A DNA stretch of 64,000 bases from an uncultured Oscillospiraceae bacterium (GCA_934589145.1 CAKTNW010000007.1:17692-81691); one strand, 5' to 3'; shown: positions 14,227 through 22,872, numbered from the stretch's first letter. Numbers and translations: made by a program. The notes: a model not told the origin generated them from the sequence alone.

Positions 14227-14715
14227 TCATAGTCTCGTCAGTTCCACGGCGTTGCCGTGGTCACGGATCAGCCGCAGCAGCTCCGCCGCCTGCAGCCACA
14301 CGGTGGCGGTGTTGTCGTTGGGGTGTACGCCGATGCGGCCCGGCGGCAGCAGGAATGCCTCGTCCAGATAGAACCGGACGCTGCGGCTCTCGTCATTCAG
14401 CAGGCCCAGGGGCGTCACCGAGCCGGGGGTTAGGCGCAGGAACGCCATCAGATCATCCGTCGAGGCAAAGCTGAGGGGCCGGGTGCCGTGGGCCTGGCGG
14501 AACTCCTTTAGATCCACCCGCTTGTCGCCCTGGACGGTGATCAGATAGTAATTCCGCTTTTTGTCGTCCCGAACGAACAGGTTCTTGGCGTCAGCCTCGG
14601 GATAGGGCAGAGCCAGGTCGGCGCACTCCTCCATGTTGTAGACGGCCTTGTGTTCCGTGATCTCAAAGGTCACGCCGTTGGCGCGAAGAAAGTCATAGGT
14701 CTCCTGCTTGTTCAT
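14227..14715 (-). CDS. Prolyl-tRNA deacylase (YbaK/ProX domain)
   Basis: A 162-residue stand-alone editing enzyme that hydrolyses mischarged Ala- or Cys-tRNA(Pro). The YbaK/EbsC fold is recognisable from ITEHKAVYNMEECADLALP (about 18-36), KNLFVRDDKKRNYYLITVQG (about 44-63), a central K of VDLK, and the conserved GSVTPLGLLND (about 97-107) near the active site. Length is that of free-standing ProX/PrdX proteins. The ATG after GGGAGG at 14715 is chosen. It is upstream of, and nearly touches, the MGMT-family gene, so the two form a small operon. Confidence 0.88.
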   Translation of the reverse strand: MNKQETYDFLRANGVTFEITEHKAVYNMEECADLALPYPEADAKNLFVRDDKKRNYYLITVQGDKRVDLKEFRQAHGTRPLSFASTDDLMAFLRLTPGSVTPLGLLNDESRSVRFYLDEAFLLPPGRIGVHPNDNTATVWLQAAELLRLIRDHGNAVELTRL

Positions 14716-14797
14716 GGCGAGCCTCCCTTCACATGGTATTACCCCGATTATAGGGCGTTTCCCGGCAAAATGCAAGAGGCGGGGAAGGGGAGAGGCG

Positions 14798-14847
14798 ACA
14801 AAGAATATCCACGGGAGGGCATACATCCTCCCGTGGATACTCTTTGT
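14798..14847. terminator. Long bidirectional terminator
   Basis: ACAAAGA and TATCCACGGGAGG pair with CCTCCCGTGGATA and TCTTTGT around GCATACAT, with one unpaired base on each arm. It separates the two minus-strand transcription units at 14715 and 14860. Confidence 0.75.
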
Positions 14848-14859
14848 TTAATATTTCGT

Positions 14860-15780
14860 TCAGATCACGAACTGCTCCAGATACCGCTTGCTGAGCCGCA
14901 GGGACTTCAGCACGGCCTCCTCGCTGCCCTCGAAGGACTTGTCCTCCACCTCAATGCAGGTGTAGCTGTCGTAGCCGATGTCGGTCAGGGCGGAGACGAA
15001 CTTGCCCCAGTCCACATCGCCCAGGCCGGGCAGCTTGGGACTCATGAAGTCCAAGGGATAGGCCATCACACCCACGCGGGCCAGCTTCTCCGGGAACAGC
15101 TTGATGTCCTTGTAGTGGACGTGGAAGATCTTGTCCTTGAACTCGTACAGGGGCTTCAGATAGTCGATCATCTGCCACACGAAGTGGCTGGGATCGTAGT
15201 TGATGCCCAGATTCGCGCTGGGCAGGATGTCAAAGACCTTGTGCCAGATGTCGGGGGTGGTCATCAGATTCTGGCCGCCGGGCCACTGGTCGCGGCCGAA
15301 CAGCATGGGGCAGTTCTCGATGGCGATGCGGACGCCCAGCTCCTCCGCCAGGGCGATGATGGGAGGCCAGACATCCTTCACCAGCTCCAGATTTTCCTCC
15401 ACGCTCTTGGTCTGATCCCGGCCGATAAAGGTGGTCACCAGATTGACGCCCAGCTTGGCGCTGGCGCGGATCACGGTCATCAGGTGCGCCACGTTGGCGG
15501 CGCGCTTCTCCAGGTCGCCGTCCATGGTGTTGGGATAGAAGGCCAGGGCGGAGATCTCTACATGGTGGTCGGCGGCGTAGTCCAGGATGTGCTTGGCATA
15601 GGCGTCATCCTCGCACACGCGGGCCACATCGATATGGCTGACACCGGCATAGCGGCGCTCCGCCTTGCCGGAGGGCCAGCAGGCCACCTCCACGCAGGAA
15701 AAGCCCATCTCGGACACGGTGTCGATCATTTTTTCATAGTCATACTGCTCCAGAATGGCAGTGACAAGACCCATTTTCAT
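14860..15780 (-). CDS. Sugar phosphate isomerase/epimerase, TIM-barrel
   Basis: A 306-residue xylose-isomerase-like TIM barrel (AP endonuclease family 2 fold). Metal-binding acidic and histidine residues are recognisable: E in CVEVACWPSG (about 28-37), E in GVRIAIENCPML (about 148-159), the N-Y-D-P-S-H run in NLGINYDPSHFVWQM (about 184-198), HVHYKDI (about 219-225) and a late CIEVED. Such enzymes interconvert keto sugars or inosose derivatives. It is divergent from the LacI gene and the sugar oxidoreductase/ABC operon, so it very probably belongs to the same catabolic pathway. GAGAGGAG before the ATG at 15780 sets the start; an upstream in-frame start is poorer. Confidence 0.87.
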   Translation of the reverse strand: MKMGLVTAILEQYDYEKMIDTVSEMGFSCVEVACWPSGKAERRYAGVSHIDVARVCEDDAYAKHILDYAADHHVEISALAFYPNTMDGDLEKRAANVAHLMTVIRASAKLGVNLVTTFIGRDQTKSVEENLELVKDVWPPIIALAEELGVRIAIENCPMLFGRDQWPGGQNLMTTPDIWHKVFDILPSANLGINYDPSHFVWQMIDYLKPLYEFKDKIFHVHYKDIKLFPEKLARVGVMAYPLDFMSPKLPGLGDVDWGKFVSALTDIGYDSYTCIEVEDKSFEGSEEAVLKSLRLSKRYLEQFVI

Positions 15781-15848
15781 CGGTATCGCTCCTCTCAGAA
15801 TGCGTAGTGGTTGTTCACTCAATTTAAGGTAATCATAAAATTTTGCTT

Positions 15849-15877
15849 TGTCAAGGGGGAATCAACAGTTTGTCAAA
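15849..15877 (-). promoter_or_regulatory. Possible -35 region of divergent promoter for the isomerase gene
   Basis: On the minus strand a TTGACA (15849-15854) starts the isomerase upstream region. The -10 match 17 bases on (TACCTT) is weak, so the promoter is tentative and may need activation. Confidence 0.25.
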
Positions 15878-15955
15878 GGATTGTGCAAACCGCCCGAAAG
15901 CGCCGCCGGGGAATTAGCGAAAGGGCTGAAAATTCTGCACATTTTGCCATATTCC

Positions 15956-15985
15956 TTGACAGGCCGCCGTCCGGGCTGGTATGAT
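15956..15985 (+). promoter_or_regulatory. Sigma-A promoter of the LacI regulator gene
   Basis: TTGACA and TATGAT are separated by 18 bases, with a LacI-type operator directly downstream. Confidence 0.75.
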
Positions 15986-15995
15986 AAAGGTGTAA

Positions 15996-16017
15996 AAAAT
16001 GTAATCCATTACATTTT
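15996..16017. promoter_or_regulatory. LacI-type operator
   Basis: AAAATGTAATCCATTACATTTT is close to a perfect palindrome (AAAATGTAAT/ATTACATTTT around CC), centred about 15 bases after the expected transcription start. LacI/GalR regulators bind such AT-rich palindromes; here it would repress the regulator and perhaps the downstream operon. Confidence 0.7.
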
Positions 16018-16042
16018 CAACCGAGGAAACGGAGGCTCCCGC

Positions 16043-17053
16043 ATGGTAACGATCGGCGAGGTGGCAAAATATGCGGGGGTTTCGGTGGCAACAGTGTCCA
16101 GGGTGCTCAACAGCAGCGAGTCGGTAAAGGCGGCCACGGCCCAGCGGGTGATGGCGGCCATCCGGGCGCTGGACTACGTTCCCAATCAGTCGGCCCGGAA
16201 CCTGCGCCGCAGCGAGAGCCGGGTGATCCTGACCCTGGCCCCCAACTTTTCCAACCCCTACTACTCCAGCATCCTGACCGGCATCGGCGACCTGGCCCAC
16301 CACAGCGAGTACAGCGTGCTGATCTGCAACACCGGCGGCCAGCCGGAGAATGAGGAGCGCTTTCTGAAGATGCTGGACGCCCACCGGGCCGACGGTGCCA
16401 TCTTCCTGGGCTGCCGGAAGGACAGCCAATGGCTCAGCGGCTATGCCGAGCGCTATCCCATCGTCCAGTGCTGCGAGTATGTCCCGGAGCTGGAGCAGCC
16501 CACCGTGTCCATCGACAACTACGCCGCCGCCGCGGAGACGGTGCGCTACCTGATCCGTCAGGGCCACCGCCGCATCGCCATGCTCAGCGCGGACAACGCC
16601 TTTATCTCCACCCAACTGCGCCGCCGCGGATACGAGGATGTCCTGCGGGAGGCGGGCCTTCCCTGCGGCGAAGAGCTGATCGCCATGGCCGACGCGGATT
16701 ACTCCTACGGCTCCGGCCTTGCCGCGGCGGAAAAGCTGCTGCAGACCCAGCCCCGGCCCACCGCCGTGTGCTGCGTGTCGGACATCCTGGCCCTCAGCGT
16801 CATCTCCCGTGCCCACGACATGGGGCTGCGGGTGCCGGAGGATCTGTCGGTGACCGGCTTTGACGACGTGGATTACACCACCATGTTCCACCCCCACCTG
16901 ACCACGGTGGCCCAGCCCTGCTATGAGATGGGCCAGGTGAGCCTGGAGATCCTGCTGCGGATGCTGCGGGGGGAGCAGGTATCCCATACGCGGACATTTT
17001 TACCCCATAAACTGGTGCTGCGGGAATCCGTCGCGGCACATCACGAATCATAA
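16043..17053 (+). CDS. LacI-family transcriptional regulator
   Basis: A 336-residue repressor with a DNA-binding helix-turn-helix at residues 1-25 (VTIGEVAKYAGVSVATVSRV) and hinge LNSSESVKAATAQRV, followed by a periplasmic-binding-protein-like ligand domain from about residue 60 (ILTLAPNFSNPYYSSILTGI, then VSIDNYAAAAETVRYLIRQG and SVTGFDDVDYTTMFHPHLTT). The ligand is probably the sugar handled by the neighbouring genes. The operator at 15996-16017 indicates autoregulation. ATG at 16043 is preferred over an upstream extension because the helix-turn-helix begins immediately there. The gene ends 18 bases before the oxidoreductase gene, so the regulator probably leads the operon. Confidence 0.92.
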   Translation: MVTIGEVAKYAGVSVATVSRVLNSSESVKAATAQRVMAAIRALDYVPNQSARNLRRSESRVILTLAPNFSNPYYSSILTGIGDLAHHSEYSVLICNTGGQPENEERFLKMLDAHRADGAIFLGCRKDSQWLSGYAERYPIVQCCEYVPELEQPTVSIDNYAAAAETVRYLIRQGHRRIAMLSADNAFISTQLRRRGYEDVLREAGLPCGEELIAMADADYSYGSGLAAAEKLLQTQPRPTAVCCVSDILALSVISRAHDMGLRVPEDLSVTGFDDVDYTTMFHPHLTTVAQPCYEMGQVSLEILLRMLRGEQVSHTRTFLPHKLVLRESVAAHHES

Positions 17054-17071
17054 AACGAAGGAGAAACGAAC

Positions 17072-18109
17072 ATGTTGAGAGTTGGCGTCATCGGCTGCGG
17101 CTCCATTGCCAAGCAGCGTCACGGGTATGAATACTTCCACAACAGCGCCGTGGAGATCAAGGGCTTCTACGACCTGATCCCCGAGCGTGCCCAGGCTCTG
17201 GTGGATCTGTACGGCGGCAAGGTGTACGCCGGTGTGGACGAGCTGCTGGCCGATCCTGAGATCGACGCCGTCTCCGTCTGCATGGCCAACGCCTTCCATG
17301 CCGAGATCAGCATCAAGGCCCTGAAGGCCGGCAAGCACGTCCTGTGCGAAAAGCCCATGGCCGTCTCCCTGGAGGAGTGCGAGGCCATGGTGGCCGCCGC
17401 CAAGGAGAGCGGCAAGCGCCTGATGATCGGCCATAACCAGCGTCTGGCCCCCGCCCATAAGAAGGCCAAGGAGATCCTCTCCTCCGGCGCCATGGGCCGC
17501 GTCATCACCTTCCAGACCACCTTCGGCCACAAGGGCCCCGAGATGTGGAGCATGGACAAGAGCGCCAACACCTGGTTCTTCAAGAAGGCCAGCGCCTCCT
17601 TCGGCTCCATGGCCGACCTGGGCATCCACAAGATCGACCTGATGCGCTATCTCATCGGCGCCGAGATCACCTCTGTCTACTCCAATATGAAGGTGCTGGA
17701 CAAGAAGTTCCCCGACGGCACCCCCATCGAGGTGGACGACAACTCCGTGGAGGTGCTGACCTTCGCCAACGGCGCCATGGGTACCGTCACCACAAGCTGG
17801 ACCCACTACGGCGAAGAGTGCAACGCCACCACCCTGTTCTGCGAAAAGGGCATCATGAAGCTCTACGCCGACCCCCAGTACTCCCTAAAGATCGTCAATG
17901 CCGACGGCACCCAGGTGCTGTACGCCCTTGACCGGCTCCAGACCAACGACGATGCCCAGCAGGCGTCCTCCGGCGTCATCGACGAGTTCGTCGCCGCCGT
18001 GGAGGAGGGCCGCCCCAGCATCCTGGACGCCGAGGATATCGTCCGCTCCATGCGGGCCGTGTTCGCCTGCCTGCGCTCGGCGGAGGAGGAGAAGGCCGTG
18101 GCCCTGTAA
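17072..18109 (+). CDS. Gfo/Idh/MocA-family sugar oxidoreductase
   Basis: A 345-residue NAD(P)-dependent dehydrogenase. The Rossmann nucleotide loop is GVIGCGSIA at residues 4-12, the conserved E-K-P of the family is in HVLCEKPMAVSLEE (about 90-103, Lys catalytic), and the C-terminal alpha/beta substrate domain follows (ADLGIHKIDLMRYLIG, about 182-197, contains the conserved Asp/His). Members oxidise sugars, inositols or their derivatives. Together with the divergent isomerase and the ABC importer it suggests inositol- or hexose-like substrate catabolism; the exact sugar is not readable. GAAGGAGAAAC precedes the ATG. Confidence 0.9.
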   Translation: MLRVGVIGCGSIAKQRHGYEYFHNSAVEIKGFYDLIPERAQALVDLYGGKVYAGVDELLADPEIDAVSVCMANAFHAEISIKALKAGKHVLCEKPMAVSLEECEAMVAAAKESGKRLMIGHNQRLAPAHKKAKEILSSGAMGRVITFQTTFGHKGPEMWSMDKSANTWFFKKASASFGSMADLGIHKIDLMRYLIGAEITSVYSNMKVLDKKFPDGTPIEVDDNSVEVLTFANGAMGTVTTSWTHYGEECNATTLFCEKGIMKLYADPQYSLKIVNADGTQVLYALDRLQTNDDAQQASSGVIDEFVAAVEEGRPSILDAEDIVRSMRAVFACLRSAEEEKAVAL

Positions 18110-18129
18110 GGCCCGGCGGTAAAACCGAT

Positions 18130-18153
18130 ATAGTGCCTGTTCGCAGGTATTAT
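18130..18153 (+). promoter_or_regulatory. UUCG-loop hairpin between oxidoreductase and binding protein genes
   Basis: ATAGTGCCTG pairs fully (two G-T pairs) with CAGGTATTAT around the stable TTCG tetraloop. There is no T run, so it is more likely an RNA processing or stabilising structure, letting the downstream binding-protein message accumulate, than a terminator. A TATAAT at 18153-18158 overlaps its end but lacks a good -35. Confidence 0.6.
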
Positions 18154-18182
18154 ATAATAAACATGTATTTGGAGGAAATTGC

Positions 18183-19313
18183 ATGAAAAAGATCATTGCG
18201 CTGATCCTGGCGATGGCAATGGCGCTGGCTCTGGTCGCTTGCGGCGGAGACAACACCACCCCCGATGCCCAGGACAATCAGACCCCTGCCGCCGGCAGCA
18301 CCATCTACGTGATGGGCCCCACCCCCGACCACGGCTGGACCGCTCAGGCTGGTGCTTATGCCCAGGCTAAGTGCGACGAGATCACCGCTGCCGGTGAGTA
18401 CAAGGCCGTCTACATGCCCGCTTCTTCCGGTGAGGAGCAGGTGGATCAGGTCAACACCATCATCGCCAACGGCGACGCCGCCATCGTGGTCATGATGGCT
18501 CTGGACGATTCCGCCCAGGCCGGCCAGGAGGCTCTGTATGCCGAGGCCATCCCCTTCATCTCCTTCGACCGCATCATCGAGGCCACCGAGGCTTACGCTG
18601 TGCTGAACGCTTCCGGTGATAACTGGCAGTGCGGCCGCGGTATCGCCTACTGGCTGCAGAAGAACGGCATGAAGCCCGGCGACACCATCGTCACCCTGTA
18701 CGGCGACAACGGTACCGTCTGCTCCCGCCGCGCTGACGGCTTCAAGGAGTTCCTGACCGGTGCTGAGAAGTACACCGACAAGGCCCTGGGCCAGGACTTC
18801 GAGACCACCGAGGTGTGGGACGAGGCCGCTGTGGATGCCGCTCTGAACACCTATGCCACCGTCTGCGACTGGTCTGCCGATAAGGCCTATGACTACATGG
18901 AGCAGAAGATGGAGGAGATCGTCGCTGCTGCCAAGGCCAACGGCGGCAACCTGTACATCTACTCCATGGACGATGAGATGACCTTCGGCGTCATGAACTA
19001 CATCGAGACCGCTTCCGACGCGCTGAAGGCCGATCTGGCAAGCCTGAACGTGTACATTTCCGCCATCGGCGGCATGCAGGAGCTGTATGATGTGATGGCC
19101 GACACCACCGAGGGCACCATCGCCAACACCTACTTCGACGACATGATGAGCATGTACTTCTCCCCCAAGATGATGCAGGATGTCATCGACAAGGGTCTGC
19201 AGTACCTGTCCGGCGACTGGACCTATGAGGTCGGCTCCGGTGAGTATCAGCCCACCTGGATCGTTGGCCGTGACAACGTCACCCAGTACGAGGGCTTCAA
19301 GGGCCACGCCTAA
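18183..19313 (+). CDS. Sugar ABC transporter substrate-binding lipoprotein
   Basis: A 376-residue extracellular solute receptor of the ribose/galactose (Peripla_BP_4) type. The N-terminus is a lipoprotein signal (MKKIIALILAMAMALALVAC) with lipobox LVAC, so Cys20 is lipidated and anchors it to the membrane. The mature domain shows the cluster features IYVMGPTPDHGWTAQAGAYA (about 41-60), an aromatic/Asp-rich ligand pocket (SFDRIIEATEAYA), and a VCSRRADGFKEFL hinge helix. Codon use favours GCT and GGT more than its neighbours, in line with the high expression expected of a receptor. GGAGG lies 8 bases before the ATG. It works with the ATPase and permease encoded next. Confidence 0.92.
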   Translation: MKKIIALILAMAMALALVACGGDNTTPDAQDNQTPAAGSTIYVMGPTPDHGWTAQAGAYAQAKCDEITAAGEYKAVYMPASSGEEQVDQVNTIIANGDAAIVVMMALDDSAQAGQEALYAEAIPFISFDRIIEATEAYAVLNASGDNWQCGRGIAYWLQKNGMKPGDTIVTLYGDNGTVCSRRADGFKEFLTGAEKYTDKALGQDFETTEVWDEAAVDAALNTYATVCDWSADKAYDYMEQKMEEIVAAAKANGGNLYIYSMDDEMTFGVMNYIETASDALKADLASLNVYISAIGGMQELYDVMADTTEGTIANTYFDDMMSMYFSPKMMQDVIDKGLQYLSGDWTYEVGSGEYQPTWIVGRDNVTQYEGFKGHA

Positions 19314-19338
19314 GCTGTAACGCGGCTCTGCCATTTGC

Positions 19339-19369
19339 GCGGGTGCAGGGGTTCACCCCCTGCACCCGC
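19339..19369 (+). terminator. Intra-operon stem-loop after the binding protein gene
   Basis: GCGGGTGCAGGGG pairs with CCCCTGCACCCGC around a 5-base loop. Only a short T tract (ATTTCC) follows, so it probably attenuates or stabilises, giving more receptor than ATPase and permease. Confidence 0.6.
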
Positions 19370-19421
19370 ATTTCCAAAGGAGACGGCTACGTCTCCAACC
19401 TGAAGCGAGGAGACAGCATCT

Positions 19422-20921
19422 ATGAACATCCTTGAAATGAATCATGTTTCCAAGGCATTCGGCGGCTCCAAGGCCCTGTCCGACATCCACCTGACGGTGG
19501 AGGAGGGCGAGATCCACGCGCTGCTGGGCGAGAATGGCGCGGGCAAATCCACCCTGATGAACATTCTCACCGGCGTCATCCCCGCCGATGAGGGAAGCAT
19601 TACCTTCTGCGGCAAGGACTACCCGGCACCCACCATCCACCAGATGGAGGCCGCCGGCATCGCCTTTGTCCACCAGGAACTGAACGTGATCAACGACCTG
19701 ACGGTGGCGGACAACATCTTTCTCTGCCGCGAGCTGACCAGATTCGGCCTGCTGCGGGATAAGGAGCAGGTGGCCCGCGCCCGGCAGCTTTTTGAAGACC
19801 TGGGCGTGGACATCGATCCCACCGCCATGGTCAGCGAACTGAAAACCAGCGAAAAGCAGCTTTTGGAGATCTGCCGCGCCCTGTATGCCGACGCGAAGCT
19901 GCTGATCCTGGACGAGCCCACCACGGCCCTGTCCAACAATGAGATCGACCATCTTTTCGGCATACTCAAAAAACTGAAAGCACAGGGGAAATCCTTCATC
20001 TTCATCTCCCACAAAATGCCGGAGATATTTGCCATCGCCGACCGCTATACGGTGCTGCGCAACGGTGAATTCATTTCCTCAGGTTATATAAAGGATACCA
20101 ACCCCCACGCCATCACCTCCGACATGGTGGGCAGTACCTATGTGGACGCCGAGGTGTACGAGTCCCGTCCCCTGGGCGAACCGGTGCTGACGCTGAAGAG
20201 CCTCAGCGGCCACGGCTTCTCGGACATCGACATGACGGTGCGCAAGGGTGAGATCGTGGCCCTGACCGGCCTGGCGGGCTGCGGCGCCAGCGAGCTGCTG
20301 CAGACCCTGTTCGGCGCGCTTCCGATGGAGGGCGGCGAGATCCTGGTAAACGGAAAGCCCATCCACGGCCACTCCGTCAGGTTCATGAAGAACGGCGTGG
20401 GCATGCTGCCCGCCAACCGCAAGGAGAACTCCGTGGTGCCGGATATGAGCATCCTGGAGAACTTCTATCTGGCGGAGCACGAGGTGTCCCGCAACAAGCC
20501 CCTGATCCGGATGAAGGACGAGCTGAAGCGCTACGCCGATTATAAGGAGCTGCTGCACATCAAGGCCGAGGACAGCGCCCTGAATATCAGCTCTCTGTCC
20601 GGCGGCAACCAGCAGAAGGTGTTCATCGCCCGCTGGCTGAACATCGGCGCCGACGTGCTGCTGTTCGACAACCCCACCCAGGGTGTGGACGTGGGCGCCA
20701 AGGCCGAGATCTATAAGCTGATGCTCAGCTTCGCCAAAGAGGGCAAGGCGGTCATCTTCAACACCCTGGAGATCCCGGAGATCCAGAAGGTGGCCGACCG
20801 CTGCATCGTGTTCTATGAGGGGCACATCGCCAAGACATTCCAGCATTCCGAGGTCAACGAGCATGACGTGATGCTCTATTCCACCAACGCGGTGGATACG
20901 CATGTGGAGGTAGCAAGATGA
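19422..20921 (+). CDS. Sugar ABC transporter ATP-binding protein, duplicated
   Basis: A 499-residue RbsA/MglA-type ATPase with two ABC domains. The first has Walker A GENGAGKST (about 36-44), the Q-loop HQELNVIND, and Walker B LLILDEPTTAL. The second has the family's degenerate P-loop (GLAGCGASELL, about 281-291), an intact signature LSGGNQQKV (about 391-399) and Walker B DVLLFDNPTQG. Two unequal domains are normal for carbohydrate uptake class 2 importers, in which one polypeptide supplies both nucleotide sites. GAGGAG precedes the ATG. The stop overlaps the permease start by 4 bases (ATGA), so they are co-translated. Confidence 0.93.
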   Translation: MNILEMNHVSKAFGGSKALSDIHLTVEEGEIHALLGENGAGKSTLMNILTGVIPADEGSITFCGKDYPAPTIHQMEAAGIAFVHQELNVINDLTVADNIFLCRELTRFGLLRDKEQVARARQLFEDLGVDIDPTAMVSELKTSEKQLLEICRALYADAKLLILDEPTTALSNNEIDHLFGILKKLKAQGKSFIFISHKMPEIFAIADRYTVLRNGEFISSGYIKDTNPHAITSDMVGSTYVDAEVYESRPLGEPVLTLKSLSGHGFSDIDMTVRKGEIVALTGLAGCGASELLQTLFGALPMEGGEILVNGKPIHGHSVRFMKNGVGMLPANRKENSVVPDMSILENFYLAEHEVSRNKPLIRMKDELKRYADYKELLHIKAEDSALNISSLSGGNQQKVFIARWLNIGADVLLFDNPTQGVDVGAKAEIYKLMLSFAKEGKAVIFNTLEIPEIQKVADRCIVFYEGHIAKTFQHSEVNEHDVMLYSTNAVDTHVEVAR

Positions 20922-22024
20922 ACAAGAAAAACAGCTTCGGCACCGTTGCCGGAAGGATCTGGTCGCAGTACAGCTTTATCTTCGTGTTCCTGATCATCAT
21001 GGTGGGCTATGCCTTCACCATCCAGGCCAACGGCAACACCTTCAAGTGGAGCCATGTGGTGGCCGTCCTGGGCAGCCAGAATACCTGTATCGTGGGCTCC
21101 ATGGCTCTGGGTATGGCGCTGGTCATCATCACCGGACAGATCGACCTGTCCATCGGCTCGGCCCTGGTGCTGTGCACCGGCGTCACCATCATGGTGTTCA
21201 ACGTCACCAACTCCATCCTGCTGATGATCCTGGCCGCCCTGGTCAGCGGCGCCCTGTGCGGCGCCATCAACGGCGTGCTGGCCGGCTGCGCCAAGATGCC
21301 CCCCTTCGTGGTCACCCTGGGCACCATGCTGATCTACCGCTCCATCACGCTGTCGGTGGTGCGCTCCATCGACCCGGCCATCAGCGGCTCCTCCTCCAGC
21401 CAGTTCGCCATGATCAGTGACAACAGCAACTATGAGTTCCTGCGGATGAAGTTCGGCACCGGCAAGCTGTCTCTGGGCGCCTTCTCCATCCCCTACATCA
21501 CCTTTGTGTTCGTGCTGATGGTGATTCTCTTCGTCCTGCTGGCCAACAAGACCAAGTACGGCAAGAGCGTCTACGCCGTGGGCTCCAATGAAAAGAGCGC
21601 CCGCCTGGCGGGCATCAACACCACCTGGGTCAAGGTGTCCGTGTTCATCATCACCGGCCTGATGGTGGGCGTGGCCAGTATCATCCAGGCCTGCAAGATC
21701 GGCAACGTGACCCCCGCCTCCTCCGGCCAGAGCTATGAGATGTACGCCATCGCGGCGGTGGTCCTGGCGGGCGTCAATATGGCGGGCGGCCGCGGCAAGG
21801 TGTTCGGCGTGTTGTTCGGCGCCCTGTCCTATACCACCATCAACTTCATCATCGTGTCCATCCCCTCCCTCAGCGTGGATATCCAGGACACCTTCCAGGG
21901 TCTGGTGCTGATCATCGTCATCCTGATCCAGACCATCGGCCCCGTCATCAAGGAGAGCATCCAGCGGGCCAGAAAGCGCCGCCGCGCCGTCCCTGTCAGT
22001 GCAGAGGAAAATACGGTACAATAA
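20918..22024 (+). CDS. Sugar ABC transporter permease
   Basis: A 368-residue integral membrane protein of the RbsC-type BPD_transp_2 family. About eight to ten hydrophobic segments can be seen, starting with YSFIFVFLIIMVGYAFTI (about 16-33). Family landmarks include MALGMALVIITGQIDLSIGS (about 60-79), GAINGVLAG, and VGSNEKSARLAGINT with the EAA-like coupling loop near residue 225-240. Two copies form the channel with the RbsA-type ATPase. The C-terminal basic tail (RARKRRRAVPV) is cytoplasmic. A strong terminator follows 50 bases after the stop, closing the operon. Confidence 0.92.
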   Translation: MNKKNSFGTVAGRIWSQYSFIFVFLIIMVGYAFTIQANGNTFKWSHVVAVLGSQNTCIVGSMALGMALVIITGQIDLSIGSALVLCTGVTIMVFNVTNSILLMILAALVSGALCGAINGVLAGCAKMPPFVVTLGTMLIYRSITLSVVRSIDPAISGSSSSQFAMISDNSNYEFLRMKFGTGKLSLGAFSIPYITFVFVLMVILFVLLANKTKYGKSVYAVGSNEKSARLAGINTTWVKVSVFIITGLMVGVASIIQACKIGNVTPASSGQSYEMYAIAAVVLAGVNMAGGRGKVFGVLFGALSYTTINFIIVSIPSLSVDIQDTFQGLVLIIVILIQTIGPVIKESIQRARKRRRAVPVSAEENTVQ

Positions 22025-22074
22025 CGGTGCGTAAAAGGTACAATAACGCCCTTAATGTACCCCATAAACCCATG

Positions 22075-22104
22075 AAAAAAGCCACCCGTCCGGGTGGCTT
22101 TTTT
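22075..22104. terminator. Bidirectional terminator, sugar operon and sigK
   Basis: AAAAAAGCCACCCG and CGGGTGGCTTTTTT form a perfect stem with A and T runs on both sides, between converging genes. Confidence 0.92.
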
Positions 22105-22119
22105 ACGTGGGGTGCCCAC

Positions 22120-22812
22120 TCACCAGTATTCCCGCAGCGCCTCCTCCAGCTTTCCCAGCGCCTTCTTCTCGATGCGGGAGACATAACTGCGGCTGATGTG
22201 ATAGGCGGCAGCCACCTGCCGCTGGGTCTGGGGCACCCGGCCCTCCAGGCCGTAGCGGCGGCGGATGATGTCGGCCTCCCGCTCCGTCAGCCGCTCGGCC
22301 ACCAGGCGGCGTACCAGCGCCCGGTCGTCCTTGTCCTGCAGGTCCTCCAGCATGGTGTCGCTTTTGCCCACCACGTCGCCGATGGACAGCTCCGCCCCGT
22401 CGCCGTCGGTCTCAATGGCCTCGTTGAGGGACACCTCCCCCTGCAGCTTCTTCGTCCGGCGGAAGTACATAAGGATTTCATTTTCAATGCATCGGCTTGC
22501 ATACGTGGCCAGGCGGATGCCTTTGTCGGCGCGGAAGGTGTTCACCGCCTTGATGAGGCCGATGGTGCCGATGGAGATCAAGTCCTCCTGCTCCTCGGCC
22601 TGGGTGTAGTATTTTTTGATGATATGCGCCACAAGGCGCAGGTTCCGCTCCACCAGCACATTGCGGGCGTCCAGATCGCCCTGGGCACATCGGGACAGAT
22701 ATTCCTTTTCCTCCTCCGCCGTCAGCGGCTGGGGAAATGAGCCGCTGCTGCCGGCCAGATGCAGCGACCAGAACATGCTTTGGCACAACAGCAGCAGCGC
22801 CGCGTTCAGCAT
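22120..22812 (-). CDS. sigK: Sporulation sigma factor SigK
   Basis: A 230-residue sigma-70 factor of the late mother-cell type. The landmark SFPQPLTAEEEKEYL (about 25-39) and the region 2 block ARNVLVERNLRLVAHIIKKY (about 49-68) with DLISIGTIGLIKAVNTF match SigK/SigE; region 4 carries HISRSYVSRIEKKAL near the end. Residues 1-24 form a hydrophobic leader (LNAALLLLCQSMFWSL) in the place of the pro-sequence that is cut off by SpoIVFB in Bacillus, so a pro-protein is possible. The gene is continuous, with no skin-type insertion. It supports a spore-forming host together with Spo0A at 35825. Confidence 0.9.
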   Translation of the reverse strand: MLNAALLLLCQSMFWSLHLAGSSGSFPQPLTAEEEKEYLSRCAQGDLDARNVLVERNLRLVAHIIKKYYTQAEEQEDLISIGTIGLIKAVNTFRADKGIRLATYASRCIENEILMYFRRTKKLQGEVSLNEAIETDGDGAELSIGDVVGKSDTMLEDLQDKDDRALVRRLVAERLTEREADIIRRRYGLEGRVPQTQRQVAAAYHISRSYVSRIEKKALGKLEEALREYW

Positions 22813-22872
22813 GACGCTCCCCTCCTTTCCTTGGTAAGGCTATGCACCCACGGGAAGTCCCTATACCGAAGA

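Noticed and set aside
18153..18158. TATAAT as a separate promoter for the binding protein gene
   Set aside because: No convincing -35 lies at 16-18 bases; the sequence is part of the UUCG hairpin end.
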